DNA from: Pachypanchax playfairii
Taxonomy: Eukaryota; Chordata; Actinopteri; Cyprinodontiformes; Aplocheilidae
Reading direction: 5' to 3'
Length of the DNA stretch: 64,000 nt
Assembly: GCA_006937955.1 (NCBI GenBank)
Contig: SSNP01000085.1
Span: forward strand, 2,064,599-2,128,598
How positions within the stretch are numbered: position 1 is the stretch's first letter; each line of letters begins with the position of its first letter. Positions 12,104 through 23,266 of the stretch are shown in pieces. The position numbers were made by a program, and so were the translations under genes. The notes under the pieces are model-generated. The model was given only the letters and a program-made list of their open reading frames with translations, was not told the DNA's origin and searched no databases.

Positions 12104-12974
12104 TGGACTTCAGGACTCAGCCTGATCCATATCCTGGTTTGAAGAACAGTTCTGATTTAGTACTCAGAAGAAGACTCCAGCGATCTTTTGCAGCTTCTTG
12201 TAAATGTCTTCTTACAAACGACAAGTTTGTCAAGAGATTTTTCAGAACTTGATTTCATTTACCAGCGTACTTCTAAAAGGCCTTAAGCTAAAGCTTTGGT
12301 CCCAAAGGTGATGCATTCATATGAATCTCCTGGTTCCTTTGAAAAGTGGAGTTTGCAGACATTAATGGAGGAGGACATAGTTTCCTAAGGTATTTTTTAG
12401 GAAGTTAGTACAGCTGCCCATCAATTTGCAAGAGCAACTTGAGACATTCTTTAGAAAATGAGATGATCTTCTGCCAAAATCCAGAAATTTGGAAGCTGTT
12501 TTCTCCTTGAAAACCCTGTGTAAAGTGAGGATTCATACAACATGCGGTTGTATATATAAATAATTCACAAATGCAAGTGTTGTTTTTAGGCGGTTTGAAG
12601 GGCATTCAGCATGACGCAGAGGGACCATCGACCTGGCCACAAACCTTTGAATGGGCTACAGACAGTGGATTCTTACAAGGATGCCTTAAAGAGGCCGTAG
12701 GAAATGATCCAAAACTTGTTCATAGCGCATTCACAGCGGTTCATATGGGTCATTGTAACTGAGTCTTAAATCAGACCATTGTTCTTTAAATTGAAAAGCT
12801 GTATATGTACTCTGTACTGTAACAACTGAACACATACACACTAGACATTCAGTATTTAAAAAAAAATCTGGACAAAGCTTGAACTGACAAAAACCACAGC
12901 AATGCATTTAAAGGAATGTGCTTATTCTCTGTGGCACGTCTTTGTAAAAATATCTGTTAACTATATGCAGTTAA

Positions 12975-13501
12975 CGATACAGTATGTAAGAATTCGATTT
13001 TGTCGTCAAATCCGAGTCCCGCAGTCAATGTAGAAAAAAAACGTCCACTCTCAGCCACTCACCCCCTCCCCTCCCTGATTTTTCTGCAGGGTTGCCACTT
13101 CCAGTGTTGATCGTTGTTTGAAGGCCTATTTGTTCAGCACTGAGTTTTCCTTAGTGCGTTTGAACACCCCATCAAGTGAACTACGGGTGCAGTTCAGCTG
13201 CTCAGTTGGAAGGATGTGGTGGTTTCTTATTTTTTGCGGCTGCTCGTTGTGGAGTTAAAGCTGCTTGTGTTGAAGACTTGGCAGCCTTGCAGACTTACAT
13301 CTGATTCACTACGGAACCAGGAAGTCTGGACGTGTAAATAATGATTTCAGTCCAGACCAGCATTTTTAAAATGACAGAAACTAGCGACCAACCAGCTGGC
13401 TGAGATCGAGATCTGTTACAATGTGACTTTATTTTCAACATCGGTGGGACTTTCGGCTGTTGTGTGACTATTTCACTGTAAAATTCTTACATATTGTATC
13501 T
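12975..13501. mobile_element. MITE family A, copy 1
   Basis: Left end CGATACAGTATGTAAGAATT and right end, reversed, AGATACAATATGTAAGAATT: 18 of 20 match. TTAA flanks on the left (12971-12974) and TTTA, one base off, on the right (13502-13505). About 500 bases of non-coding body are shared with the copy at 50438-50941, including strings such as GAAGACTTGGCAGCCTTGCA. Confidence 0.75.
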
Positions 13502-14363
13502 TTTATATAAACAAGAAGCAAATGAACTGACTGGCATGCTGGTTGGTGATCAGCTGGTGGTGGCTGTAAGCTACATCTGAGTTTCTGTGTTCACTTTTTT
13601 TTGATCAACCCCTGAAGAGGGAGTTCTGACGTGAAAACTCAAACGTTTCTCACCGACCTCAGAATCCAAAACAGATTCCTCAAACATGAAAAGTGATGCA
13701 ATCTTGTATCTGTGTCTTATTAAAACTGCCTAAAAATCAGAATTAAACATTGTTATCAGCTTGTGTTGCTAATAGTAGCTAGCTTTGTCACTGAGCTGGT
13801 AGCAAATAGTCAAGTGTGACGTAATTTTTTATCAGACTTTAAAGATACTAAGTCATTGCATTTTTAGACTTTAAAGGGGTCATTTAATAAATGGCTACAT
13901 TAAACAGAAGGGATGCTGTAGTTTTAAAAATATACAAATTAGGCTGTAATATCTCAGAGGTTTGTTTGAACCCCTTGAACACTGAACAGTCATTAAAGCA
14001 GTTCTTGCTTCTGTTATCTCAAGTAGCTTTAATGAGGGCAGTATGAAACATTCAGAGCAACAGACTGCTGATTATGTAGCCTCATTAATTACCGGTCTCA
14101 CCGGGAACATTATGCTAACTGAGATTCCAGCTGAGAAGCGTCTGGTGCTACATGATACTGGAGCTGTAAGTAACTGTTTTTGGCATTGAAAAGGGAGAAA
14201 GTGGGTCAAAATCCTTCTTTTTAAAATATTTATTGAGATATTGTACCTTTTTTTACAGCAGCAGGGTCTTTACAAACTGCACAACAGCTAATAAAATGAC
14301 TAATATGGACATGTGCTGCTTATTTTATCAAATAAAACTGTTTCTAAAAATGTGTTTAGATGC

Positions 14364-14412
14364 CTGCCATAATGAATGTAAGTGTTGCATAAGCCTACAT
14401 TCATTATGGCAG
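14364..14412. repeat. perfect 17-bp hairpin, 15-base loop
   Basis: TGCCATAATGAATGTA at 14365-14380 is the exact reverse complement of 14396-14411; C14364 pairs with G14412. The loop is 14381-14395. Intergenic, with no reading frame or transposon terminus recognised around it. Confidence 0.9.
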
Positions 14413-15831
14413 CACCTATTATTCTCCACCTCTAAACTGGCTTCTGTATAGACAGATTTATTATTCTTCAAGATATGAAATATCAGATCAATCAGTTTGG
14501 TCACGAAAAGTGTTGTATCTTGTTTACATGAAATTTTAGGTAACCATGGCAATGCAGCTCGCTCGAGATGCCCCACAGCACTAACTGCCACATGTCATCA
14601 CAAGTATGACACATCAAACCAGATGTAACCTTACATGGTTCTGTGACATTTTAAGTTTCTATGGCAACGGCTTTAACAAAAACACGCCCCAACTTGAACC
14701 CCTATGTAAAAAGGACTCTGATTATCCTTAAAATTGACTTTTTTGAGAGATTATTGTGTAAACACATTTTGACCTGTTGATGTAATTTCAGCTTTTGTCA
14801 AATATCTGTGAATAAATATAATATTAACTTGTCCTTGTTTATTAGAGTCAAAGGGTGTCTATGGATTAATTTTTAAATATGTCCAGTCCAACAAAGGATT
14901 CTTGAACAAGTTCAGAGGTACCACTGTCACTAACCTGCTACAAGGTTACATCACTTTGTTTTCCACTGACACTTTATCAGAAGAAATCTTAGTTGTGAAA
15001 TTTTAGATTGCAGAAATGTCACAAAGTTGCTTCCGTAGATGACTGAGACTTTTAAGTGTTCAGCATGCCCTGATATAAACATGGCTTGCAGGGGAAACAC
15101 CTGATGTTCAGCTTGTAATGACTGTTTTTGAATGTTTTTAACTGAGTGAGAAGAAAACTACTTATCGTAGTTTTACTGTCAACATTAAAACTATTGCAAG
15201 GTATGTAAAACAAAGAGGAAGATGACAAAAAATAATAAATGACCTTTTAGCAACTTCAGCTTATTTCATCATCACCGCTTCATATCGTTTGAAAAATGCA
15301 TGCAAATAAAACTTCCTGTGAATGGAGTGCAGATGAAACCAAAAATAAAGAAGTTCTTCAAAATCTATGTGGCTTTCAAAGAATTTCCACAGCGAGCGTG
15401 CTTTATTTTTCCAAATGCGCCAGTTTGTCCTTACGTTTATGGGAACATCCCTGAGGTCTGTCATGGAAACCGTAGTGACAGCAAACAGGAGATATTTGCA
15501 TTTTGAGATCTGAGTATAGAAATGTTGCTGTCATTTCACAACAGCATTGCATTTGCAATCTGCATTTCCTCACTGGGAAACTGAAGCTATCTGACTGAAT
15601 TTAATCACTTTTTTATTACACTAAAACTTCTCTGCATTTAAAACCTCTCCTTTTTAAAGAGGCATCAGCAGAGCATTAGACTTTCTCACAGAAAACCCTG
15701 TTGTTGCTTTTGTCCTAAAAGGAGTTGACATGGGGTAAGACTACTGTCAAAAAGATGTGTTTTATTAATTATCAATCTGTGCATAACTAGTAATTTATAA
15801 ACTATTGTTTCTACCATTGAAAACTATAACA

Positions 15832-15970
15832 ATTTACGAGTCTAACAGAAAACCCACACATGCACGAGGAAAACATGCAAACGCCATGCCGAAAGATACT
15901 GGCTGGTTTAAAACCCTGGACCTTCTCACTGCAATGCAACAATGCTATCAAACGCTCCACAGTGCAGCCC
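15832..15970 (+). mobile_element. L2-like LINE 3' tail remnant
   Basis: Contains the fish repeat strings ACCCACACATGCACGAGGA, AAACATGCAAACGCCATGC and TGGACCTTCTCACTGCAAT, ending in a C-run and A-run at 15969-15992. This is the untranslated 3' tail often seen for fish L2-type elements; no coding part remains. Confidence 0.5.
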
Positions 15971-17292
15971 CCCCCCCCCAAAAAAAAAAAAGATAAAAAT
16001 CTTTTTTAAAGATAATATCTTTAATAAAAACAGCTTGTTTACCTCCTACAGCGACGTTAATCATTAATCTGTTGTTTGTTGGTTGATCATCCTGGTGTTA
16101 TTCATTTGAAAAGACTTGTAAACCCAATTATTGGCATCAATGTATCTGTGCTCCATTAATAATCCTGTGACCTGTCATAGTTTTCAATCCATATTCTTAA
16201 AGAATAGATTTCTATTGACAGCCTCAAACTGCTTGTTGTGTTTGTAAAGAAGAAGCCACAACTGTAAATTTAGACTTTATGAACTCTTGAAGTTGTAACT
16301 TTGGAACTTGTATCTCACAGAGAAAAGATAGATGACGTGTTCATTTATGATTTTCACAAATAGCTAGTTATGCACGAACTGTCGATTGGTTGAATTTTGA
16401 CAGTAATCTTACTCCATTAGTTGATATGACATGATTCAACGATGTTGAGTTCAGAAATACCATCAAACAGTTTGCATCATGTACAGTTTTGTTACAAAAT
16501 GCTGATGAAATGTTTTGCATTTTTTCATACAGTTTGAATATTTTAAACTTTTTCAAATCACTAAGAAAAACAGCAGAATTTTAACAGAAGCTGGAAGAGG
16601 ATCTGTCACAAAAATAAGAACCCGAATAAAAAGTAGATTAAAAAGCTTCAGTTTGATATTAAGAATGTATTTTTTCACAGATATAATGTGTTTTTTAAAT
16701 ATATCATAGAACCATGCCAGTTGTAAAGGTAAGGGAAAAACAGTCAGCCATGTTATGATGTCATCATATGAATGCGTCTCGGATTGGTCGGTGTTAGTGG
16801 GTGTAAACAAACACTGAGAGTGATCAAGACAGAGATTATACAGCAAAGAATTAAACAATAATTCTGAACAAAGTGAAGAAAATGAGTTTCAGTATTTCAG
16901 ATTGCTGGTTTAATAATATTTGGTCAATTTAGTTCCCAGTATAAACAATTTTCAATGTGATTATTACTAATTAGCTCCATGCAGCAAATGACACAAGTTT
17001 GTTTTTTTTGGATAAAACAATAGACAAACAGTGTAAACAAAAAAGGGATGTTTGAGTGGTTAATCTGATGACATCACGCATCGTTTTAGGCAAAAGGCAA
17101 AAAGATATTGCAATTTTTTTGTTAAAATATGTGATTAAGGATTCCTAAAGTGTAAAAGATTTTTTTTTAGCTTTAATATCATAGATTTTATCGAAATCGC
17201 ATCAGATACACTGTAAAAACAATGTAAGTAGAAAAAAATTCCAATTAAAAATCTGCTTCAGATTAAAGCTGCATCTTTAAATCCTGCGTGTG

Positions 17293-17336
<44 letters not shown>
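17293..17336. repeat. (ATA)n microsatellite
   Basis: About 14 uninterrupted ATA/TAA units in the sh2d7 3' flank. Confidence 0.95.
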
Positions 17337-18095
17337 GAACTTAAACTTATTTACACGGAGTCATTGTTCGGGCTCAAGGAGGATATTTCCTCTTCTTGGA
17401 TTTACCTGAATGCTGTTGGAAAACTAAAACCCAGATCTTCCTCTTTTCCTTGGTACATGGTTGGAGGCTTTAAACCCCTCTGATTCATCTTGGTCACCCA
17501 GTTTCACTCCAAAACAAGCAAAGTCTGACTTTTTAACAAAATCCATTGTGTTTTGTGGCTGTTTGGATGTGGTGAAGCATCAACAGATGTAGTAGAAAAA
17601 TCTGGATCATGTTTACAGTCTCTCCAGTTATCTGAAAACCTATAAACATTACAAAGAACTGACCCTGGTGGGTCAACCTGAACCAGAACTGGACAAAAAC
17701 CTAATCTGACAGACTTCTACACCCGAACAAGACTTGATTAATGCAAAATCTAACGTGAAATGTGAAAAGGTGAAGCAAAATGGAAAATCTTCTTGAAATC
17801 AGCACCCCAGTGTTTGATTTCATTCGATAAACAGGATGCAGGGCTTTTATTCTGAAAGGAGATATCTGAAAACCTCTCACTCTCTTTAACACGTTTAATC
17901 ACAAGGATTCAAAATCTTAGACACAATGATTTACATAGAAAACAGAATCATGGAAGCATTTCAGCCATTTTAAATAAATACATATACAGATAAATATGAT
18001 GCTGAAATGAAAACACAGCTGTTTTTCAGTGTTTCTTAGTGTCAGATGAGTAGAGTAAACATTTCCTTTGTTTTCTCGTGAGGACACGTTAACTT

Positions 18096-20267
18096 CTACT
18101 TCCTCTTTGCTTCAGGGAAGAGCCATTTCCATTTGTCATTCTGCTGGAGGAAAAAACACCAGATTAGACTTTTTATGCAACAACAAAACACAAGAATCAG
18201 GTGTTTCAGCACTGAAGCGTATCACTGACCTTTTTCCCCCAGGATGAAAATACACATTTGCTTTTCTTTTCTTCCACAGGCCCGTGGATATTGTTGTGTT
18301 TGGCTTTAGCCGACTCTTGGTACCCGGAGAGAAGCTCGTAAGTGCCGTCGTTGTTGTTGAAGGCGGGTTCCAAGCCCACCTCTGCGTACAAAGCATCGCT
18401 CTGCTGCTCTGATTCCATGTTAAAAGGTGACTGTCCTGCCAGGTGATACACTGGACTGTCTGTTATTCTGTCCAGGCTGTGGCTGTTTTTCGAGTCGGTG
18501 GTCTGTCTGACTGGTTTGGGTGAAAGTCTTGGGGGGGTGTCGGGGGGCAAGCTATGCCTGTAATGCTTCTCACCGTCCAGCAGAGGCAGAGACTTGCTTT
18601 TACTGTCCAAAGGGGTGAGTTCTGAGTAAACGGACTCTGGTCCTGATGGAGGACTACACCTGCCGTTGATCTTCTCCTTAACTGCAGATCTTTCTGCCTT
18701 CTTTTGGTTATTTGCAGGTAAACAGTCTGCTGAGTTGTGTTTAAGAGCCTCTTTGGGTGTTTGCTTGTTGAGCTGAGCATAAATAACCTTGTCTTCATCG
18801 CTGAGGACGCAGCTGTCCATGTGTCTACTCCTCCGCGGTAAAGGTGGTACCTCCTCGGCTATGCTGCTTCTCGTCGTTTGATGCTCTGCCACCGACGTCG
18901 CTTGATGTTTTTGGACACTCCTGGCGGCTCTGAGAACAACTTTTGGTTTGATCTGGATTGTGTCATAAACGTCTTCGCTGCATTCCTGCGAGAGCAGAAG
19001 CACCAGTTAGTTTACAATTACATCAGGTTTTCTATAAGGAAAATTCATTTAAAAAGCTGTAGCTTACATTAAAGCAGGGATGTGTCAAATATTCTCCAAA
19101 GGGCTGGATGGGCTGTGTTTTGTAGTACTCTATGAGATGGAGCAGAGTGTCGTGTCCCTCGGTGTCCCCACACACCACAAACTGTCCCGTCTCACTCTGA
19201 CTGATTACAAAGTGTCGACATCGATCTTTGCCTCTGCAGAAACACAAAGATGAACTTACTAAACTATCATGCAACAGCTGTAACAGCTGGAGTGTTCCCA
19301 GATCAGAATTCTATTAAACAAACAAAATAGAGTTTGAAAGTTATTTTTATAAAAATCCTCATTACTTTGCTTTTTTCCAATAACATAATATAATAAAAAC
19401 TGTAGAAAAGTAATCAAAATACTAAGAAGTATTCGAATATTTAATTTTATTCCATTAATAATTATCAGTTAAAAAAAAAGCTTACTCACCTATATGACAG
19501 TATGTATCCGATGGCTTTATCGCTTAAACGGATCAAGAAACATCCCAGTTCCTTTTCTGTCAGGATGTTTTCAGCTGCCCTGGAAAGAAGTCAAAATTAA
19601 AAATATTTTAAAAACATGTTGATAGAAGCTGATTTTTCATAAGAAAGCTCGAGCCGCCATGTGGATTCTACGTGTTCATAAAGAAATAGAACAAAAGTCC
19701 CTTCCATCAGACGTATGTGGGTGTATTTTTGTTCCACAGGACAGGTAGAAGAGGTGGATGTGGACATTCTGTGTAACTTCTTCTCACTTGTTCCAGTAAA
19801 TCTCCTCTTCGTTTTTGAAAAAAGACTACTTGGTCAAACACATTTTTTGACTTCCGTCCTATAATATTTCATCTGCCTCTGGTTGAAGTACTCAGGCTAA
19901 AACAGCCATTAAACCATTTTTAATTCACAACTGCATTTTTTAATCAAAACAGAAACATCCCATTTATGTTGCTATTTCAGCACCGCACATTTGGTTTATC
20001 TCGACTCACTGTGGGGACTCGACCCTTACTTTGGAAACCCATGTGTGACGGAAATTCTGTTTTCTACTCAGACAGTTAAATAAAATAAAAGATGTTGAAA
20101 TCTCCCTGGATAAAAACGTACTTTCTGCTGATGAAACCCAAGAACCAGGAGGGAAAGAGGCCGTTGTTGACGATAAGTGGAACCTGAGTGTCGAGGAACC
20201 ACTTGGAGGCTAAGTCCCTGAGCGTGCTGTCGTTTCCTTCCACCGCCAGATCCTCCGTCGGCTCCAT
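18096..20267 (-). CDS. sh2d7: SH2 domain-containing protein 7
   Basis: Five minus-strand exons: 20122-20267, 19490-19579, 19068-19233, 18230-18985 and 18096-18143; 1206 nt, 401 aa, all GT-AG with matching phases. Residues 1-25 resemble the short leader of human SH2D7, then the SH2 domain spans about 23-130: WFLDTQVPLIVNNG, the phosphotyrosine-binding arginine R66 in GCFLIRLSD, GYILSYRGKDRCRHFVI and a C-terminal part with EYYKTQPIQPF. The long tail (exon 4) is low-complexity with a PxxP stretch (VPPLPRR, about 180-186) and tyrosines in signalling-type contexts: Y141 (VYDTI), Y203 (VIYAQL), Y254 (SVYSEL), Y334 (ALYAEV) and Y350 (TYELL). The last exon encodes QNDKWKWLFPEAKRK. A cytosolic adaptor is likely, but partners are not known from sequence. 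Divergent from tbc1d2b, as expected from the conserved block. The start matches the human start, but open exons lie upstream (20559-21053). Confidence 0.93.
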
Positions 20268-20558
20268 CCTCGTCCTCTCCTGATCAAAAACAACACAGGT
20301 GTGCAGTGAATATAAGCAGCTTTTACTCCCTGATGCATGTAGCGAGTCTGTATTTTAACAGTCTAATTTGTTTATTTTCCAGGAGGCGTCATCCCGAGCC
20401 TAAAAGCAGCTCAGTGTTCTCATTGTATTTAAAAAAACTGGTATTACAGGAAAACCCTCCACTCTAATCCATGTGACATAGTGTTTTATGGCATTTGAAA
20501 TTATTAAAAAACAAACAAACTAGTCTATAAAGCTGCGAGGAACTGGACGAGCTCTTAC

Positions 20559-21053
20559 CTTGAAGCAAACCTTTACCCGGGTCTTAAAGCAGGGGGATTT
20601 CGGGTGGCTGGAATCCTTCGGTCTTGAATGTGAAAAGTAGCAGATATGGTCTGATCTGGTTTTTTGCTGTCTGCACAGCAAGCAGCAGTTCCTCTCAACC
20701 CCTAAAGAAGAAGTAACGTTAACTATAAAGCTCAGATGATGTTTTAAAGTGCAGCATCTTCCAGCAGAGAGACCATGTACCTGTCCTTGTGATCACCACC
20801 GTGTGGTTTGAACCTGGTGTCATTGTAGTAAACATTGAAATCCTTCTCTTCACCTCTGAACTGTCTGTAATCTCCAACTGAAAGTGTTTCGAGTGTGACC
20901 CAACGGGGAGATATAGACTGATGACATTTACATTACACACATTTTTCCACCCTTCTGGAAAGCAGAGAGACTCAGCAGACGACACGGCAGACTTCACATG
21001 ACTTATTTGCATAACAAAGGCAGCTGAAGGCTGTTGAACAAAGCGAGAACTTC
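20559..21053 (-). CDS. two open, splice-compatible exons upstream of sh2d7 (unrecognised)
   Basis: Exon U1 20781-21053 (273 nt) is open throughout, preceded by a good acceptor (TTTCTCTTCAG) and followed by a donor (GACAG|GTACAT). Exon U2 20559-20701 (143 nt) is open in the frame handed over by U1, preceded by CTTCTTCTTTAG and followed by CAAG|GTAAGAG. U2 ends in phase 0 and joins an acceptor (TTTTTGATCAG) 12 bases before the sh2d7 ATG, reading ERTR into MEPTEDL with no stop. The product contains SLYLPVGSHSKHFQLEI and a cysteine-rich patch (RNCCLLCRQQK). I recognise no domain. Possibilities: an N-terminal extension of sh2d7, a separate gene, or a 5' untranslated region open by chance. U1 needs one base from a further upstream exon; a candidate donor lies near 21131, but no start codon was found. 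Confidence 0.35.
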
Positions 21054-21131
21054 CTGAAGAGAAATGGAAAGTAAGATACAGACACAGTGGTTTATGTGCA
21101 TGAGATGCTGAACCCACGGAGCATCTGATTA

Positions 21132-23059
21132 CCGTATGGCAGGAGAGCTGTTGCGTCAGCAGCTGATGTTTTTTTTTTTTTTTTTCGGATCTGGTTGTGA
21201 AATAAATTCAGATCAGTGTTTGTTGGACCAAACAGGTGGAAAACGTCTGGAAGATTTGTTTACTCTTGGTTTAGGAGGATAACTCATTCCCTCCATGGGT
21301 TGAGCTGCTGTCATGAATCATTTAGTTTTAGTTTAGAAGAAGACATCAAGAACTTCCTGTGTATGTGTGAGTGTGTGTGTGGGGGGGGGGGAGTGGGGGG
21401 ACGATAACCAGAAAAGATCTTTGTTACAGTAATGAATATAAAACAGGAGTTTGAATCTTCCGACGTCTCCAGGATGTTTACTTAATCCAGAAAGGAACTG
21501 ATGTCTCAGATGATAAAATTACGGAGGTAGAGGTGATGAACTGTACTGCTGTGTTCCATGTATGACTAAAAGTTGCTACAGTAACATGACCTAAGATTTC
21601 AACATGTTCGCTGCCTTCTTTACAGAACTTTGTGAGTCATAACGTGCTCCTCTGGGGGAGAACTGAGGTTTGAGGTCAATCGTTATCGCTGGTTCCACAT
21701 CTGTAAAGAACAGTGTTCGTGAACATGCAGATTAACCATGTACTCAGATTAAAAACAAGCTGCTCCTACGCCGCAGGCTCATTCTGCTGATATTTTTATT
21801 TCAGGCGCTCTGATATTGCACTTCTAAAGGTTGTTTTAAAAAGGTCACGCATCAGTTGACACCTACAAAATGTCATTACAGTTTAACAGCCTTTGTGTCC
21901 ACTTTCCAAACGTGGAGGTAAAACAACCAGATGTGATAATTAAACACCAGGTGAGATTATTAAATAAAGAAGTCATTGCTTATTGATGGCAGTTGGGGTT
22001 TTACTCTTTTGTTTTTTTACTCTGATTAAAATTAATTTGTGTTTTTACAGCTGGGAAATTTGACAAGTGTATTTCCGAGCATAACCCTAGTCTTATACTT
22101 GTTACTCACAGTACGGGGGCCCAAAGACACCAGGAGAGACCTGGTTACAGGCCCAACAATCAAAAACTCAAACATGTTTCCCTTCGCCTTCAGAGTCGGC
22201 TCAAAATGTTCCAGCGGGTTCAGCTCCAGCGATCTCAGTGATTTTACTTTGTGACTCACGCTTTAAAGACACTTTTATGTACATTTGATGTGAATACGTG
22301 AGGCTCAGCTTCACGTTTTTGAACAGCTGACTTCAAGTGGAAAAGTGTTGCCAGTATATTTCTCCTGTTCTTTTTGTATTAGCACGTTTATTTTCAGTTA
22401 TTTTAGTAGAATTTTTAAAATGCAATGTGTGTGCGCGTTTTTATATTGTCTTTGCCATATTTGGTGAGATGAAAATGCAGGTGCAGCAGAAGCGTGGGGG
22501 GGGGGGGACTATGACATTTAGAGGAGTTGGCAGTTGGCACGTAAACATTTTATTCAGAGAGTTCAGTCACATCTTTTATTTTTAAAAATATCTTTATTTA
22601 TAGCTGCACAGTCACTTTCAATTCAAGATTATACTGTAGTTGTAATTTTATGTGGAATATTTTCACATGATAGTAAAGTAAAAGCACGTTGCGTTTAAAG
22701 AAAATCTTTATTATAAGCCAACAAGGAGACCTTTATAAATAATATAATACAAAACACAAGTCATAACAACAAATAGATTAAATCTTAAAATCATATTGCA
22801 GTATGAAAAAATATTATTTATTGAGTTTTGTGATTTTATTTTTCAAGATGCTCTGTTCAGATAAGATTTCACATGGATTTGCCTCATTTGTTGGAAATTA
22901 GTTTATTCTCTGACTATTAGAGAGTTAGTTCACGTTACTTGTGGTTTATTTTAAGTGTTATGTCGTTGCGCGTGAGATTCACCGGGTGCTATCACGTTCA
23001 AGAACATATAATGTCCGTTTCAGAAACACAAAAACATAAACAAACAAAAAACAAAATAT
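21132..23059. other. gene-poor region between sh2d7 and tbc1d2b
   Basis: About 2 kb with homopolymer runs (T near 21170-21185, G near 21381-21390 and 22497-22508) and otherwise no recognisable feature. A stretch at about 22106-22259 is open on the minus strand and ends at a donor-like CGTACT|GTGAGT, but its phase does not fit the exons nearer sh2d7, so it is left unassigned. Confidence 0.4.
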
Positions 23060-23266
23060 TAACAAATTTCCCCTTGTCAAACAGCACCACCTAGCGGCAG
23101 TTCCCGGTAACACGATTTCACCAAAAACACGCCCACTCGTCAATTCGCGCCGTTCCTCGCGTGAACTACATTTCCCGTCGCCCCCTGTCCCGAGGAAGGC
23201 AGTCATGCGGATGAAAACAGGAGTTGCCATCAGCTCCACTGCACGAAAGGGAAACTTCAAAGAAAA
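23060..23266 (+). promoter_or_regulatory. probable tbc1d2b promoter with ZNF143-like site
   Basis: The sequence becomes CpG-richer just upstream of the tbc1d2b start. ACTACATTTCCC at 23165-23176 is one base from ACTACAATTCCC, the ZNF143/THAP11 promoter motif. No TATA box is visible close to the start codon. Inferred from composition and motif only. Confidence 0.45.

Larger units (their letters stand above)
12104..18095. other. convergent intergenic region between cib2 and sh2d7
   Basis: About 6 kb without a recognised gene. It begins with the cib2 3' untranslated region and ends with that of sh2d7. Contents: MITE family A copy 1 (12975-13501), a 17-bp perfect hairpin (14364-14412), a LINE 3' tail remnant (about 15832-15970) and an ATA microsatellite (17293-17336). 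The rest is AT-rich with nothing I can support. Confidence 0.5.

Noticed and set aside
22032..22259. Open frames on both strands near 22.1 kb
   Set aside because: The minus-strand frame ends at a donor-like site but in phase 0, whereas the sh2d7 upstream exon needs phase 1; no family resemblance.
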